This document shows, piece after piece, positions 26,255 through 35,589 of a stretch of DNA of 64,000 bases (positions are counted from its first letter, which is position 1; the number at the start of each line of letters is the position of its first letter). The notes under the pieces are model-generated. The model worked only from the letters and a program-made list of their open reading frames with translations. It was not told the origin of the DNA and made no database searches. The stretch comes from Mesorhizobium opportunistum WSM2075 (GTDB taxonomy: Bacteria > Pseudomonadota > Alphaproteobacteria > Rhizobiales > Rhizobiaceae), in contig NC_015675.1 in NCBI RefSeq assembly GCF_000176035.2, positions 3,042,001 through 3,106,000 on the forward strand. The letters run 5' to 3'. Made by a program: the position numbers and the translations under genes.

Positions 26255-26706
26255 CGATGACCCCCTGGCGCGTTGCCGTCTTGGAATTGACCCCGTCGAT
26301 TTGGTTCGGCTGACATGACAGTCAGGCATCCTGACGCTTGGATGCGTAGGCGTCTTGCAATGCTGATGACGGGCGTCGCCGGCGCCAGGTTGCACGCCAT
26401 CGCCCCGCTTCGTTCGCTTTCGTAGACAATCTGGCCGCCGCTCCGTCCAATCGGCCCGCCTCACACCCGCCGGCATAGCCGTGCGGCCTGCGGCAAGGCT
26501 TGCGTCGTACGCGCAGGTCTCGCCGGTGCACTCGCTATAAACGCTGGCGGGTGCGCATATGTGGGTGGGCACCAGGGGTCGTTCTCTAGCAACTTCGGCG
26601 TAAGTTGGGTGAAGTGCGTAATCGCAGACCTACTACCTTTTCGTTGCTTGCTGACCGGCATGCTCGATTGCGAATATGTCAAGGAAACAGAAAGTTGTCG
26701 CTACAA
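26255..26706. other. intergenic stretch, about 450 bases
   Basis: No convincing gene. It probably holds the promoter and leader of the ExoY-like gene; in-frame ATG/GTG codons upstream of 26707 exist, but the translated segment looks non-coding. Confidence 0.4.
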
Positions 26707-27558
26707 ATGTCCGACACGTTTGAAAACAGTCTGCAGCAGCTTGGAATGAACCCTTCGGTGGGGAAGCGAGCCGCGCCGGTGGCACTGTTTGCCCTGCCGG
26801 AGCCCAGCGCAAGCATCAGGCCGCATGTACATTCTGTCTGTTCAGCAGAAGTCAGCGCCAGCCAAGCCCCCAACGCCATCACTCCTGGGACCGACAAATC
26901 TTCGGCAATCGCCAACGACAACGCACCAAGCCGACGCCTGCAGCCAATCGGGGGTCGTGCAAAACGGCTGCTAGACCTCCTGGTTGCCTCAATCGCGCTC
27001 GTTCTGGTCAGCCCCGTTATGATATTCATCCCTCTCGTCATAAAAATAACGACGGGCGGGCCGGTACTATTCGTTCACCGCCGCATCGGGTTCAACGGAG
27101 CGGCCTTCGATTGCTACAAGTTCCGCACCATGGTTCGAAATGCCGAGGAGGTGCTGGAACGACATTTGAGTTCCAATCCTGACGCCGCTCAAGAGTGGGA
27201 GGCCAACCAGAAGCTGAAGTGCGATCCACGTGTTGTGTTTTTTGGCCATATGCTGCGGAGATCGAGCTTGGATGAGCTGCCGCAGTTGTTCAATATCATG
27301 CGTGGCGACATGAGCTGCGTTGGTCCGCGACCTGTCGTGGCCGACGAACTGGAACGCTATGGAGCCGCATCGCTGGAATATCTGAAAGCGCGCCCAGGGC
27401 TGACGGGCCTTTGGCAGGTGAGCGGCAGAAACCTGGCCGAATATTCTTCCCGTGTATCGATCGACACTGAGTATATCCAGACATGGTCATTCGCAAGCGA
27501 CCTCAAAATCCTTGCAAGGACAATACCGGCGATCTTGCGATTTGATCAGACTTCCTAG
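26707..27558 (+). CDS. ExoY-like undecaprenyl-phosphate sugar transferase, 283 aa
   Basis: Initiating enzyme that transfers a sugar-1-phosphate to undecaprenyl phosphate at the inner membrane. One membrane segment (LLDLLVASIALVLVSPVMIF) is followed by the family core: GGPVLFVHRRIGFNGAAF, YKFRTMV, RVVFFGHMLRRSSLDELPQ, FNIMRGDMSCVGPRP, RPGLTGLWQVSGR. The N-terminal ~75 residues are variable. It is close to ExoY/PssA-type galactosyl or glucosyl transferases; the sugar cannot be told. Start ATG 26707 (MSDTFENSL) is chosen as the last one before the conserved part. Confidence 0.93.
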   Translation: MSDTFENSLQQLGMNPSVGKRAAPVALFALPEPSASIRPHVHSVCSAEVSASQAPNAITPGTDKSSAIANDNAPSRRLQPIGGRAKRLLDLLVASIALVLVSPVMIFIPLVIKITTGGPVLFVHRRIGFNGAAFDCYKFRTMVRNAEEVLERHLSSNPDAAQEWEANQKLKCDPRVVFFGHMLRRSSLDELPQLFNIMRGDMSCVGPRPVVADELERYGAASLEYLKARPGLTGLWQVSGRNLAEYSSRVSIDTEYIQTWSFASDLKILARTIPAILRFDQTS

Positions 27559-27597
27559 GTGGCACCCGCTGGAACCACGGCCAACGCGCTTACAACG

Positions 27598-27834
27598 CTA
27601 CCGGGTACGGTGGCGCAGCAGTCCGATCGCAAGGCCGATCAGATAGAAAGTCTGCGCAACGAGAACCAGGCATAGTGTAGAGCCGATCGTGGTTCGAACC
27701 GAAAGCTGGAGAACACTGCCGGTGATGATGCCCATGAGGATCACCACAAGCGTAGCCACAATAATCGCTGGCGCGCGGAACTTCAGCCCGATCAGCAGGG
27801 ACAGGCTTGCAACGCCGACGACGGCAAATAACAC
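27598..27834 (-). CDS. small two-span membrane protein, 78 aa
   Basis: GTG start with GGGGAG 6 bases upstream. Hydrophobic segments run nearly throughout (LFAVVGVASLSLLIGL; IIVATLVVILMGIITGSVL; LCLVLVAQTFYLIGLAIGL). It lies opposite to and between the ExoY-like and Wzy-like genes. Small membrane regulators such as ExoX exist at equivalent places in rhizobial EPS loci; a regulatory role here is inferred from position and size only. Confidence 0.65.
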   Translation of the reverse strand: MLFAVVGVASLSLLIGLKFRAPAIIVATLVVILMGIITGSVLQLSVRTTIGSTLCLVLVAQTFYLIGLAIGLLRHRTR

Positions 27835-27967
27835 GACGATCTCCCCAGGTCGGCTTGGTACGGTCGATCTGATCAGCGTGCGCAGGAGATCAGAGTCGGC
27901 CCTTCGTGTGAAGCAGATGATTTGTCCATGCGCTTGCGCATCATACGCCGGTTATTGGAGGATTTGA

Positions 27968-29428
27968 GTGCAAATCTCCGTCGTTGGCCTGTTGGTATGC
28001 TGTGGAATTCTTGCAGTTGTGACCTACATGCGCTGGTCGATGATCACCGCCCTTATTGCCTCGCTGGCTTTCGGCGCGACCGCAATCGGCACAATAGGCT
28101 CCCTAGGAGGATCATCTCCGCTGATCTTCACGATTTTCAACATACTGCTCATCGCGACAGCGTTGGCGCGGCGTGGAATATGGCGCGAAATTGGAATAGC
28201 CTTCGGACATATTGGTGCAACATGGATCGTGTGCGCGCTGATGATCTATGTGACTTTGGGCGCGCTGCTGTTCCCACGGCTGTTTGAGGGACAGACCAGT
28301 GCCTTTGTTGCGTCGCGAACCGGCAGGGGCGTCTACGAAGCGGCGTTGGCGCCGGTGTCGGCCAACATTTCTCAGACCGGATACTTCGTGCTTGCTGGGC
28401 TTACGTTTCTGGCAGTCTGCGTGCTGGTTCAGCGCGAAGGCACGTTAACGGATATCAAACGCGGTTACTTCTTGTGGTTCATCTTGCACGTGTCGATGGG
28501 CATGCTGGATCTGTTGGGGAAAGTCGCAGGTGCCGGCGACATCCTCGCCCCCATCCGGACCGCCAACTACTCTATGTTGACGGACGTTACAGAGGCTGGA
28601 TTCTTTCGCATCGCGGGGGCGTTTTCAGAAGCTTCGGCCTTCGGCGGCGTATCCCTGTCAGGCCTTGCGTTCAGTTACACCTACTGGACCAAGACCGGAT
28701 CCAAGTTTGCGCTCGGCCTGGGATCCGTATTGTTCGGCCTCCTGTTGCTATCGACATCGTCGACCGCCTATGTCGGCCTCACCATCGTCAGCTTGCCGGT
28801 CGTCATATCCATCGCAACGTCCCTGGCTTCAGGTCGGCTAAGATCTGGGGAAGCCTTGCTTTTGACGCTTCTCATGCCCCTGCTGCTGCTGGGTATGGGC
28901 GTCATCTTGTTTTACCCTCACTTCCTCGATCCGGTGGTGCAGCTTGTCGACACCACCATCATCAACAAGGTCACGTCGACCTCCGGCCAGGAGCGCAGCT
29001 ACTGGAACTACAAGAGCCTGCAGTCCTTCTTCGATACGGCGGGGTTGGGAGTCGGCCTCGGCAGCTCTCGAGCGTCAAGTTGGCCGATAGCGCTTCTATC
29101 TCAATTGGGATTGTTCGGTACGGTCATCATGATGGTTCTACTGGCGATGCTGATGCGAGGCCTACGAGGCAGCAGCCATGTCGATCCGCAGGTGGACGCC
29201 ATCGCCTCGAGCGCCCGCGCCTGCGCATTGTCCTCACTGGTGGCTGGATCGCTGGCAAGTGGCAGCCCCGACCCAGGCATCGTGTTCTATATTCCACTTG
29301 CTGTCGTTCTCGTGTGTCGACGCTTGCCCGTCAAAGACAATCGCGCCGTGGTTGCCGCCATGCCGCGGTTCGATCATCCAGTCCGTTCCGGCAAGCGTCG
29401 AACGGCTTCGATCCCTGGGCACGCGTGA
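27968..29428 (+). CDS. Wzy-like polysaccharide polymerase / O-antigen ligase-type membrane protein, 486 aa
   Basis: GTG 27968 with GGAGGA 5 bases upstream. About 11 hydrophobic segments, with a large periplasmic loop in the middle-to-end region holding TSTSGQERSYWNYKSLQSFF and GVGLGSSRASSWP, a pattern typical of Wzy/ExoQ-type polymerases. It would join lipid-linked repeat units at the periplasmic face. The family is very divergent, so the call rests on topology and context between the ExoY-like and ExoF-like genes. Confidence 0.8.
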   Translation: MQISVVGLLVCCGILAVVTYMRWSMITALIASLAFGATAIGTIGSLGGSSPLIFTIFNILLIATALARRGIWREIGIAFGHIGATWIVCALMIYVTLGALLFPRLFEGQTSAFVASRTGRGVYEAALAPVSANISQTGYFVLAGLTFLAVCVLVQREGTLTDIKRGYFLWFILHVSMGMLDLLGKVAGAGDILAPIRTANYSMLTDVTEAGFFRIAGAFSEASAFGGVSLSGLAFSYTYWTKTGSKFALGLGSVLFGLLLLSTSSTAYVGLTIVSLPVVISIATSLASGRLRSGEALLLTLLMPLLLLGMGVILFYPHFLDPVVQLVDTTIINKVTSTSGQERSYWNYKSLQSFFDTAGLGVGLGSSRASSWPIALLSQLGLFGTVIMMVLLAMLMRGLRGSSHVDPQVDAIASSARACALSSLVAGSLASGSPDPGIVFYIPLAVVLVCRRLPVKDNRAVVAAMPRFDHPVRSGKRRTASIPGHA

Positions 29429-29455
29429 CAAGTTGCGAATGCCCGGGGTCGCGGC

Positions 29456-30886
29456 CTATGGAATAGCGATGGTATTGGTGGGGTCTTCCCGAAGCGCTAT
29501 ACCGGGCGCCTGCTTGCGTCCCTTCGATGTTGCGCCGAACGCACCCAGGTCATCCGAGATCATCGGTATGTCGACTTTTATGGTATCCCCGGGCTCGACA
29601 GCGCTCGTCTCGCTCGCTTCCAACTTCTCTGTCGTGCCGTCCGCGGATGGCCTGAAAATCGTGTAGATCGGCGCCGCCGCTTCCGTATCGGCCCGGCGGG
29701 CTTCCAGGCTTGGGGCGGAGACTTCGGAATCGTACAACAGCTGCTGTGTTGTCTCTGTCTTGCTCGCGAGGGCATCGAGCTCGGCCTGCGTTTGGCGCAA
29801 GTCGACCGTCACCTCGTTTCTCCTCCCATCCTGGAGTTCAAGAATCGAAATGTCCGTCTTGCTGATTTCCTGGCGGCCCCGCAGCAGGCTGGTCTCAGCC
29901 GCAAGCCTTTCACTTTGGGCCTGCGCGAGCGTCCGTTCCAAGGAGAATTCGCGAGGCGCAACCGCGAGACCTTTGTCCACCAGCGCTGAGACGCTTTTCA
30001 GCTCCTTTTGAATGGACTTGATCTGCGTATCCAGGAAAACCAGTTGCTCCTCAAGCGACGTGAGTTCTTTTTCAAGGAACTCTCGCAGGTTTTGAAGTGC
30101 CTTGATCTGGGTATCCAGCCCTTCGCTCCGCGCCTGAAACACCAGGCGCTCCTGCTTGACGATCATGGCGATCGCACTGTCTTGAATGTGGGCCGTCACT
30201 TCCGGCGGGAGGGCTATCTCGTCGGCATGAGACAATTCCGCCTCCAGCCGTGCTTTCCGCACGAGCAGATTGACCTCGTTCAACCTGATCAGACCAAGAT
30301 CCCCGCGGGCCTGGATCGCCTCGCGTTCGAACCTTGCGTCCTTGTCTTCCCGGGTTCGCAGTCCGCCTGCAAGACCTAATGCCTTCAAGACCGTCAGCCC
30401 CGGCCGATACGCGAACTCTCCCGACTGCGAGACCTTGCCCACCACGTAAATCGGTCGGAACTGGACGATTTCCACCGCTGCGGCCGGTGGTCTTGCCAGA
30501 CCAATGCTTCGCATCAGGCTTTCGCCGACGAAGCCCGCGACCTCCTGGGTCGTGAAGCCGGCAGCCTTGATTTCTCCGACCAATGGCAGGGAAACGGAGC
30601 CATCTGGGCCGACCGTATAAACGTCATTGAGCGCATCCCAAGCAAATATCGAGTCCCGAGACGCCCGCCATTCGTAGACCTTCACGCGAATCTTGTCTTG
30701 AGCCCCCAGAACATACCCTGTGGGGTTGGCAGATGAAGCGCCAACAACTGCGCTGGCTGAAAGTCCCGCCAGCACAGCCACACGAAGAAAATGCGCGGTC
30801 CTCCATCGATTGAACAGCTTGCGTGAGCACGCCACGCGATTGGTCAACCCAATGTCGATCGAACGAGTTGGCTCTTCCAGCATCAC
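29456..30886 (-). CDS. ExoF-like polysaccharide export protein, 476 aa
   Basis: Outer-membrane polysaccharide export (OPX) family. An N-terminal hydrophobic segment (LRVAVLAGLSASAVVGASS) is followed by the Poly_export domain (GYVLGAQDKIRVKVYEW; YTVGPDGSVSLPLVGEIKAAG) and an SLBB domain (PIYVVGKVSQSGEFAYRPGL). Residues about 240-400 are a long coiled coil (EFLEKELTSLEEQLVFLDTQ). This arrangement is that of rhizobial ExoF rather than E. coli Wza. Transcribed with the GT2 gene lying 10 bases upstream on the same strand; convergent with the Wzy-like gene. Confidence 0.9.
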   Translation of the reverse strand: MMLEEPTRSIDIGLTNRVACSRKLFNRWRTAHFLRVAVLAGLSASAVVGASSANPTGYVLGAQDKIRVKVYEWRASRDSIFAWDALNDVYTVGPDGSVSLPLVGEIKAAGFTTQEVAGFVGESLMRSIGLARPPAAAVEIVQFRPIYVVGKVSQSGEFAYRPGLTVLKALGLAGGLRTREDKDARFEREAIQARGDLGLIRLNEVNLLVRKARLEAELSHADEIALPPEVTAHIQDSAIAMIVKQERLVFQARSEGLDTQIKALQNLREFLEKELTSLEEQLVFLDTQIKSIQKELKSVSALVDKGLAVAPREFSLERTLAQAQSERLAAETSLLRGRQEISKTDISILELQDGRRNEVTVDLRQTQAELDALASKTETTQQLLYDSEVSAPSLEARRADTEAAAPIYTIFRPSADGTTEKLEASETSAVEPGDTIKVDIPMISDDLGAFGATSKGRKQAPGIALREDPTNTIAIP

Positions 30887-30896
30887 GACCTCTGCG

Positions 30897-31763
30897 CTAG
30901 ATTTCCAAAATATATTCCGGCTCTACCCGACCTCTCGCCACATGTGATATGGCAAGAAGATTGCCACGGAGGCGTCCTCGCCGATCGACATAGGACTCCG
31001 GCCAGAGGCTGCGTGCGAGATTAGCGAGAAGATTCTTGCCCACCAGCCGCAATGCGAAGATGAACGGAACGGTGCCTTTGCGGATAAGATATATTGGGTT
31101 GGCTACCTGAGAATAACCGAAGCGAACACCACTAACGCGGCCGGTCTTCACGCCGAGGTGGACACCCCGGACCGAGTTCAAGCCAACAACCCGCCCTTTG
31201 ACTCTCAGTTGGCTGGTGAAATCGACGTCTTCCTGCCACCCATAGAGGACTAGGCGCTCATCAAAGCGCAGATTGCCTATGAATGCCGTCCTGATGGACA
31301 TGTTGCAGCCATAGCCACACAGCTTGTCCACGCCGCGCGCTTGCGCGGTGGGGCCGGCATCTGCGAGCGCTTGCATACCCTCATCCCAGGTCAGGCCTGC
31401 CGAGCTTGCTCCATCCCTAAGCACGTTGCCTGTTATGACCGCCCAGTCAGGTTGCTGCTCGAAGGCCCTCGACACGCCGGCGAGATAGGTGTCTTCAGGA
31501 ATGAAGTCGTCATCGAAAAAGGTGACAATGTCGAACCGGTCAACGACCGCGTCGAGAGCGACGTTTCGCTGAGCGGGCAAGCCGGTCTTGCCGAGCAGTA
31601 TCGAGACGGGGAACGTTGAGGCCATATTGGTGGGGATGTGTCCGGCATCCGGGGCGGAGATGATGACGGCGTCCGGTAATCTGGACTGCTTCTCAAGCTG
31701 TGCAAGAAGTCGGGTCACGTGTTCAGGACGTCCGAACGTTGCAATGGCCACGACCACTTTCAT
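30897..31763 (-). CDS. glycosyltransferase family 2, 288 aa
   Basis: GT-A fold transferase: VVVAIATFGRPEHVTRLLAQ at the start, the DDD metal motif in VTFFDDDFIPE, then GYGCNMSIRTAFIG and LYGWQEDVDFTSQL holding the catalytic acidic residues. Cytoplasmic or membrane-associated; adds one sugar to the EPS repeat unit. It heads a two-gene transcript with the ExoF-like gene, and its promoter is in the 268-base divergent spacer. Confidence 0.9.
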   Translation of the reverse strand: MKVVVAIATFGRPEHVTRLLAQLEKQSRLPDAVIISAPDAGHIPTNMASTFPVSILLGKTGLPAQRNVALDAVVDRFDIVTFFDDDFIPEDTYLAGVSRAFEQQPDWAVITGNVLRDGASSAGLTWDEGMQALADAGPTAQARGVDKLCGYGCNMSIRTAFIGNLRFDERLVLYGWQEDVDFTSQLRVKGRVVGLNSVRGVHLGVKTGRVSGVRFGYSQVANPIYLIRKGTVPFIFALRLVGKNLLANLARSLWPESYVDRRGRLRGNLLAISHVARGRVEPEYILEI

Positions 31764-31921
31764 CGACGATCAGCTCTTCCTTTGGCAAACAAAACCAGAT
31801 GCAGGCGCGCCAGGCTCCATGATGCATCCTAACGCGCCAAACGCAGCGATGCAGCCTGTGCATAGGTTGGCGCTGATGCCCGCTCTTAGGCACATCGAAG
31901 TAGCAGGCTTACTCCGTTGGA

Positions 31922-31936
31922 ATGCATGCATGCATG
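31922..31936. repeat. ATGC tandem tract, self-complementary
   Basis: ATGCATGCATGCATG in the divergent spacer between a GT2 and a GT4 gene. It is a short palindromic microsatellite that could bind a regulator or vary in copy number. No other regulatory signal was recognised in this 268-base spacer. Confidence 0.45.
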
Positions 31937-32031
31937 CTCTGTCAGGGACGCAGCTCAGCCTGAAAGGGAGCTTGTGCAGATCGGACGCACAACACACTGT
32001 CGCATGATGGCAAGGGGTCGGGGAAAAGCAC

Positions 32032-33348
32032 ATGCGTCATGAGCGGCGGGCAAAATCTTCTGACTCACAACGTCTTGGTGGCAGTAGCACCCGTTCCGCT
32101 GCCACGACGCCATTGGCCGCTATCGACCGCAACGCCCGCATCGCTCTCGTGCACGACTGGTGCCCGAATTTTCGAGGCGGGGAACGCGTTCTCGCTCGTC
32201 TTTGCAAGATATTCCCGCGAGCCGAGGTCTTTACGCTGTTTGATTTTCTGCCGAAGGACGTAAAAGAAGATTATTTCAGGGATGTCATGTTCCACGTATC
32301 CCCTATGAATCGTCTTCCGTTTGTAAAAAAGTATTATCGGTCACTTTTCTTTCTCTGCCCATTCATGGTCGAGCAATTTGATGTAACTGGGTACGATGCC
32401 GTCATTTCCTCGTCTGCAGCCTTTTCCAGAGGCGTTCTGACCAGGCCGGACCAGCCCCATCTTTGCTATGTCCATAGTCCGGTGCGATATGCCTGGGACG
32501 AGCAATTCTCCTACCTGCAGCAGGGTGGGCTAGGATTCGGGCCGAAGGGCCTGGCGTTTCGGTATCTGCTTCACAATCTGAGGATGTGGGATGTTCGCAC
32601 CGCGCATGGTCCTGATCTGATGCTGGCGAACTCGACCTACGTCCGTTCGCGAATCCAGCGGATCTACGGTCGCGACGCAAGGGTGGTCCATCCACCTGTG
32701 GCCATCCAGGAGCTCGAATTCGTCGCTGACAAGGACGACTACTATGTCACGGCTGCGTTTCACGCTCCTTACAAGCGCACGGACCTCATCATTGAGGCAT
32801 TCAGCAAAATGCCATCGCGCCGGCTGGTCGTTGTAGGCGACGACGTGCAATCAAAGCACCTGAGATCGATCGCCGGTCCTAACATTGTCTTTACCGGGTA
32901 CCTGCCCCGGCACGACTATATCGACAAGATCGCGCGCGCTCGCGCCATGGTTTTCGCCGGATGCGAAGACTTCGGGATTGCCCTTGCCGAGGCGCAAGCG
33001 TGCGGTACTCCGTTGATCGCTTTCGGCCGTGGCGGGGCTCGCGACATTGTTCGGCCGCTTGGCGACAGCAATCACCCCACCGGCGTGCTCTTCGACAAGC
33101 AGACACTTGGCTCCCTTTCGACCGCTATTGAGCGGTTCGAGGCGAACACAACTTCTATTGCGCCGAACGCATGCCGCCTGAATGCAGCCCGGTTCTCCGA
33201 GGAACGGTTTGATTTGGCCATATGTGACGCCCTTGGCCTTGCTCAATCAGTTCAGTCTGCCCGCGAAATGGGACACAACGCATATCTCGGAGCCGAGAGT
33301 ACGGCCCGCGACATTTCCGATAGTCTTGCCGAGGCAACCCTGCCATGA
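32032..33348 (+). CDS. glycosyltransferase family 4, 438 aa
   Basis: GT-B retaining glycosyltransferase similar to WbaZ/mannosyltransferase types: IALVHDWCPNFRGGERVLARL at the start of the fold, then YVHSPVRYAWDEQF, YVTAAFHAPYKRTDLIIEAF and the donor-site E-x7-E in FAGCEDFGIALAEAQACGTP, and IAFGRGGARDIV. GDP-mannose, made by enzymes in this window, is a plausible donor. A roughly 35-residue N-terminal extension precedes the fold. The stop overlaps the next ATG (ATGA at 33345-33348). Confidence 0.92.
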   Translation: MRHERRAKSSDSQRLGGSSTRSAATTPLAAIDRNARIALVHDWCPNFRGGERVLARLCKIFPRAEVFTLFDFLPKDVKEDYFRDVMFHVSPMNRLPFVKKYYRSLFFLCPFMVEQFDVTGYDAVISSSAAFSRGVLTRPDQPHLCYVHSPVRYAWDEQFSYLQQGGLGFGPKGLAFRYLLHNLRMWDVRTAHGPDLMLANSTYVRSRIQRIYGRDARVVHPPVAIQELEFVADKDDYYVTAAFHAPYKRTDLIIEAFSKMPSRRLVVVGDDVQSKHLRSIAGPNIVFTGYLPRHDYIDKIARARAMVFAGCEDFGIALAEAQACGTPLIAFGRGGARDIVRPLGDSNHPTGVLFDKQTLGSLSTAIERFEANTTSIAPNACRLNAARFSEERFDLAICDALGLAQSVQSAREMGHNAYLGAESTARDISDSLAEATLP

Positions 33349-34565
33349 ATTCATTTGACCCGCATGCTGCCAGGAACGGCCAGGCACTTCGAACGACGGC
33401 GTGTCCGTGCTGCTCTGCGGCGGTTGGTCGATCAATTTATTGCGTCGAATCGGTCCCGGTTCACAGTTGCGTCCTCTTGAACACGGCTGAGGAAGCTCAA
33501 GCCTTTCCCCGTCGCCAGATTGATCTGGCATTCTGCGAAGCGTGTGGCTTCATATTCAACAAGGCCTTTGACGAAGGCGTTATGGTCTACTCGACCAATT
33601 TCGAGGAATCGCAGCATTTTTCGAGCACCTTCAACGACTTCGCGAAGGAGCTCGCGCATGAGATCGCTCGCAAATGCGAGATAGCGGGCAAGAGGGTGCT
33701 GGAGATAGGCTGCGGCAAGGGAGAATTCTTGCGAGAACTCTGCCAGTCGGGCAAGGCCACGGGGGTCGGCATCGATCCAGGGTATCGCGCCGACAAGGGA
33801 CGCAACGAAGACTTCCACAACATCGAGTTTATCGTCGACTTCTTCGGAACGCGGTATCGGCATCTTCAATCCGACACGGTCCTTTGCCGACACACGCTCG
33901 AGCACATAAAGTCGGTTGCCGCATTCGTGCGGCTGATCCGCGAGATGGTTGGCGAACGGACCGAAGATTGGATCTTCTTCGAAACCCCCGACGCAAAACG
34001 CGTGCTCGCCGAAAGTGCCTTTTGGGATATCTATTACGAGCATTGTTCCTATTTCAGTGCCGGCGCGCATGCGCGCCTATTTCGGCAGGAAGGCTTCGAC
34101 GTCATCGATCTGGAACTCGTCTACGACAAGCAGTACATCGTCCAGTACGCCAGGCCGTCAAAAGACCGATCAATGCCAAGGCTGCCGCTGGAACGCGACC
34201 TGGAGGAAATGCACCACTTGGCCGAAACGTTTCCCATCCGCGTAAGGGCTTCGCAACATCGATGGCTGGAGCGTATCCGTTCTGCCCATGCCGCTGGCCG
34301 GCGCGTGGTGCTGTGGGGCGGCGGCTCCAAGGCGGTGTCATTCCTGACGACACTGAAGATAGGGGAGGAGGTGTCTGCTGCTGTCGACATCAATCCCTAC
34401 AAGCAAGGCAAATTTACGCCAGGGAGCGGCCATCCTGTGATCGCTCCGACAGAGCTTGTTGATCATCCACCCGACCTCGTCATTGTCATGAACCCAATTT
34501 ATCGCAACGAAGTGGTCCAGTCCCTGGACGCCTTGGGCTTGCGGCCGGAAGTCGTCTCGGTGTGA
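33345..34565 (+). CDS. C-methyltransferase-family protein, SAM-dependent, 406 aa
   Basis: Three-part sugar C-methyltransferase architecture: an N-terminal zinc-binding part (CPCCSAAVG and CEACGFIFNKAFD), a Rossmann methyltransferase core (GKRVLEIGCGKGEFLREL; VLCRHTLEHIKSVAAFV; FFETPDAKRVL), and a C-terminal nucleotide-binding-like domain (GRRVVLWGGGSKAVSFL; VDINPYKQGKF). Members methylate NDP-sugars at carbon. Translationally coupled to the GT4 gene. It resembles the two minus-strand genes at 36566 and 37783, so three members of this family lie within 6 kb. Confidence 0.88.
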   Translation: MNSFDPHAARNGQALRTTACPCCSAAVGRSIYCVESVPVHSCVLLNTAEEAQAFPRRQIDLAFCEACGFIFNKAFDEGVMVYSTNFEESQHFSSTFNDFAKELAHEIARKCEIAGKRVLEIGCGKGEFLRELCQSGKATGVGIDPGYRADKGRNEDFHNIEFIVDFFGTRYRHLQSDTVLCRHTLEHIKSVAAFVRLIREMVGERTEDWIFFETPDAKRVLAESAFWDIYYEHCSYFSAGAHARLFRQEGFDVIDLELVYDKQYIVQYARPSKDRSMPRLPLERDLEEMHHLAETFPIRVRASQHRWLERIRSAHAAGRRVVLWGGGSKAVSFLTTLKIGEEVSAAVDINPYKQGKFTPGSGHPVIAPTELVDHPPDLVIVMNPIYRNEVVQSLDALGLRPEVVSV

Positions 34566-34593
34566 TCGCGACCTCGCGCGGAGCGAGCTGAAA

Positions 34594-35553
34594 ATGGAAG
34601 TACCCATGCCTCCACAGGTGTCCCTAGGTCTGCCCGTCTATAACGGCCAGAATTTCCTCGCCGAGGCGATCCGTTCGATCCTCGATCAGGACTTCAACGA
34701 TTTCGAGCTGGTCATAACCGACAACGCCTCCACCGACAGGACCGCGGATATCTGTCAGGAATTCGCACGACGGGATGGACGCATCCGCTATTTTCGCAAC
34801 GAACGCAATCTAGGCGCCGCCGGCAACTTCAACCAGGCTTTCAAACTGAGCACCGGCAAATATTTCAAATGGTGCGCGCACGACGATACGGTAAACGGAG
34901 GTTTTCTCACGGCGTGCGTTCGTGCGCTCGACGAGAACGCCACGCATGTGATTGCCTACCCCCGCCTGCTGGGCATCGACGAGGCCGGACAGTTGACGGG
35001 GTATGTCGAACGTGTGCCGCCCGGCATGGAAAGAGCGCCGCCGGCGTCCCGCTTCCGGCTGATGGTTGCGGCGCACGGATGGGACGCGGCCATGTTTGGC
35101 CTTTGGCGGCGAGACGCCCTGGTCAAAACAACATTGCACGAGCCGTACTATGGGTCTGACTGTGCCCTTCTGGCCGAAATCGCTCTGCTGGGGACGTTTG
35201 TGGGCGCTCCTGAGGCCGTTCTGTTTAGCCGTGACCATCCTATGCGCTCGGTTCGACTGCCGAGTTCCGATCGACTGGTCTGGCAAAATCCGGATGGCTC
35301 CAAGGCAAACGCCTTTGAGCTGTCGACACGGCTAAGGCATCTGATGGCGATCGTCTATCGGCACCGCGGGATCGTACCGTTTGGGCGGACACTTTTTCAT
35401 CTGTTTGCCTGGGCCCTTAATCCACTGCTTGTCGCGCGACTGTGCCTTGAAGCCGTGGGGGTTGTTTCTCCCACCTTGCGCACGAAACTGCGCGGTGCCG
35501 GCCTTGAGGCGCTAAAACGCATCCAAACAATTTCCAATCGATCTCCTGGCTAA
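34594..35553 (+). CDS. glycosyltransferase family 2, 319 aa
   Basis: GT-A fold: VSLGLPVYNGQNFLAEAIRS, LVITDNASTDRTADICQEF and GAAGNFNQAFKLSTGKYFKW with the acidic metal site in WCAHDDTV, then GSDCALLAEIALLG as the later catalytic region. Start ATG 34594; a second ATG four codons later is also possible. Adds a sugar to the EPS unit; donor unknown. It follows the methyltransferase by 28 bases and probably shares its transcript. Confidence 0.92.
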   Translation: MEVPMPPQVSLGLPVYNGQNFLAEAIRSILDQDFNDFELVITDNASTDRTADICQEFARRDGRIRYFRNERNLGAAGNFNQAFKLSTGKYFKWCAHDDTVNGGFLTACVRALDENATHVIAYPRLLGIDEAGQLTGYVERVPPGMERAPPASRFRLMVAAHGWDAAMFGLWRRDALVKTTLHEPYYGSDCALLAEIALLGTFVGAPEAVLFSRDHPMRSVRLPSSDRLVWQNPDGSKANAFELSTRLRHLMAIVYRHRGIVPFGRTLFHLFAWALNPLLVARLCLEAVGVVSPTLRTKLRGAGLEALKRIQTISNRSPG

Positions 35554-35589
35554 ATGAGCAATTTTGGTGACCATCCGCTCGGAGGTTGA

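Noticed and set aside
32401..32695. Possible minus-strand frames inside the GT4 gene
   Set aside because: Antisense shadows of a well-supported glycosyltransferase.
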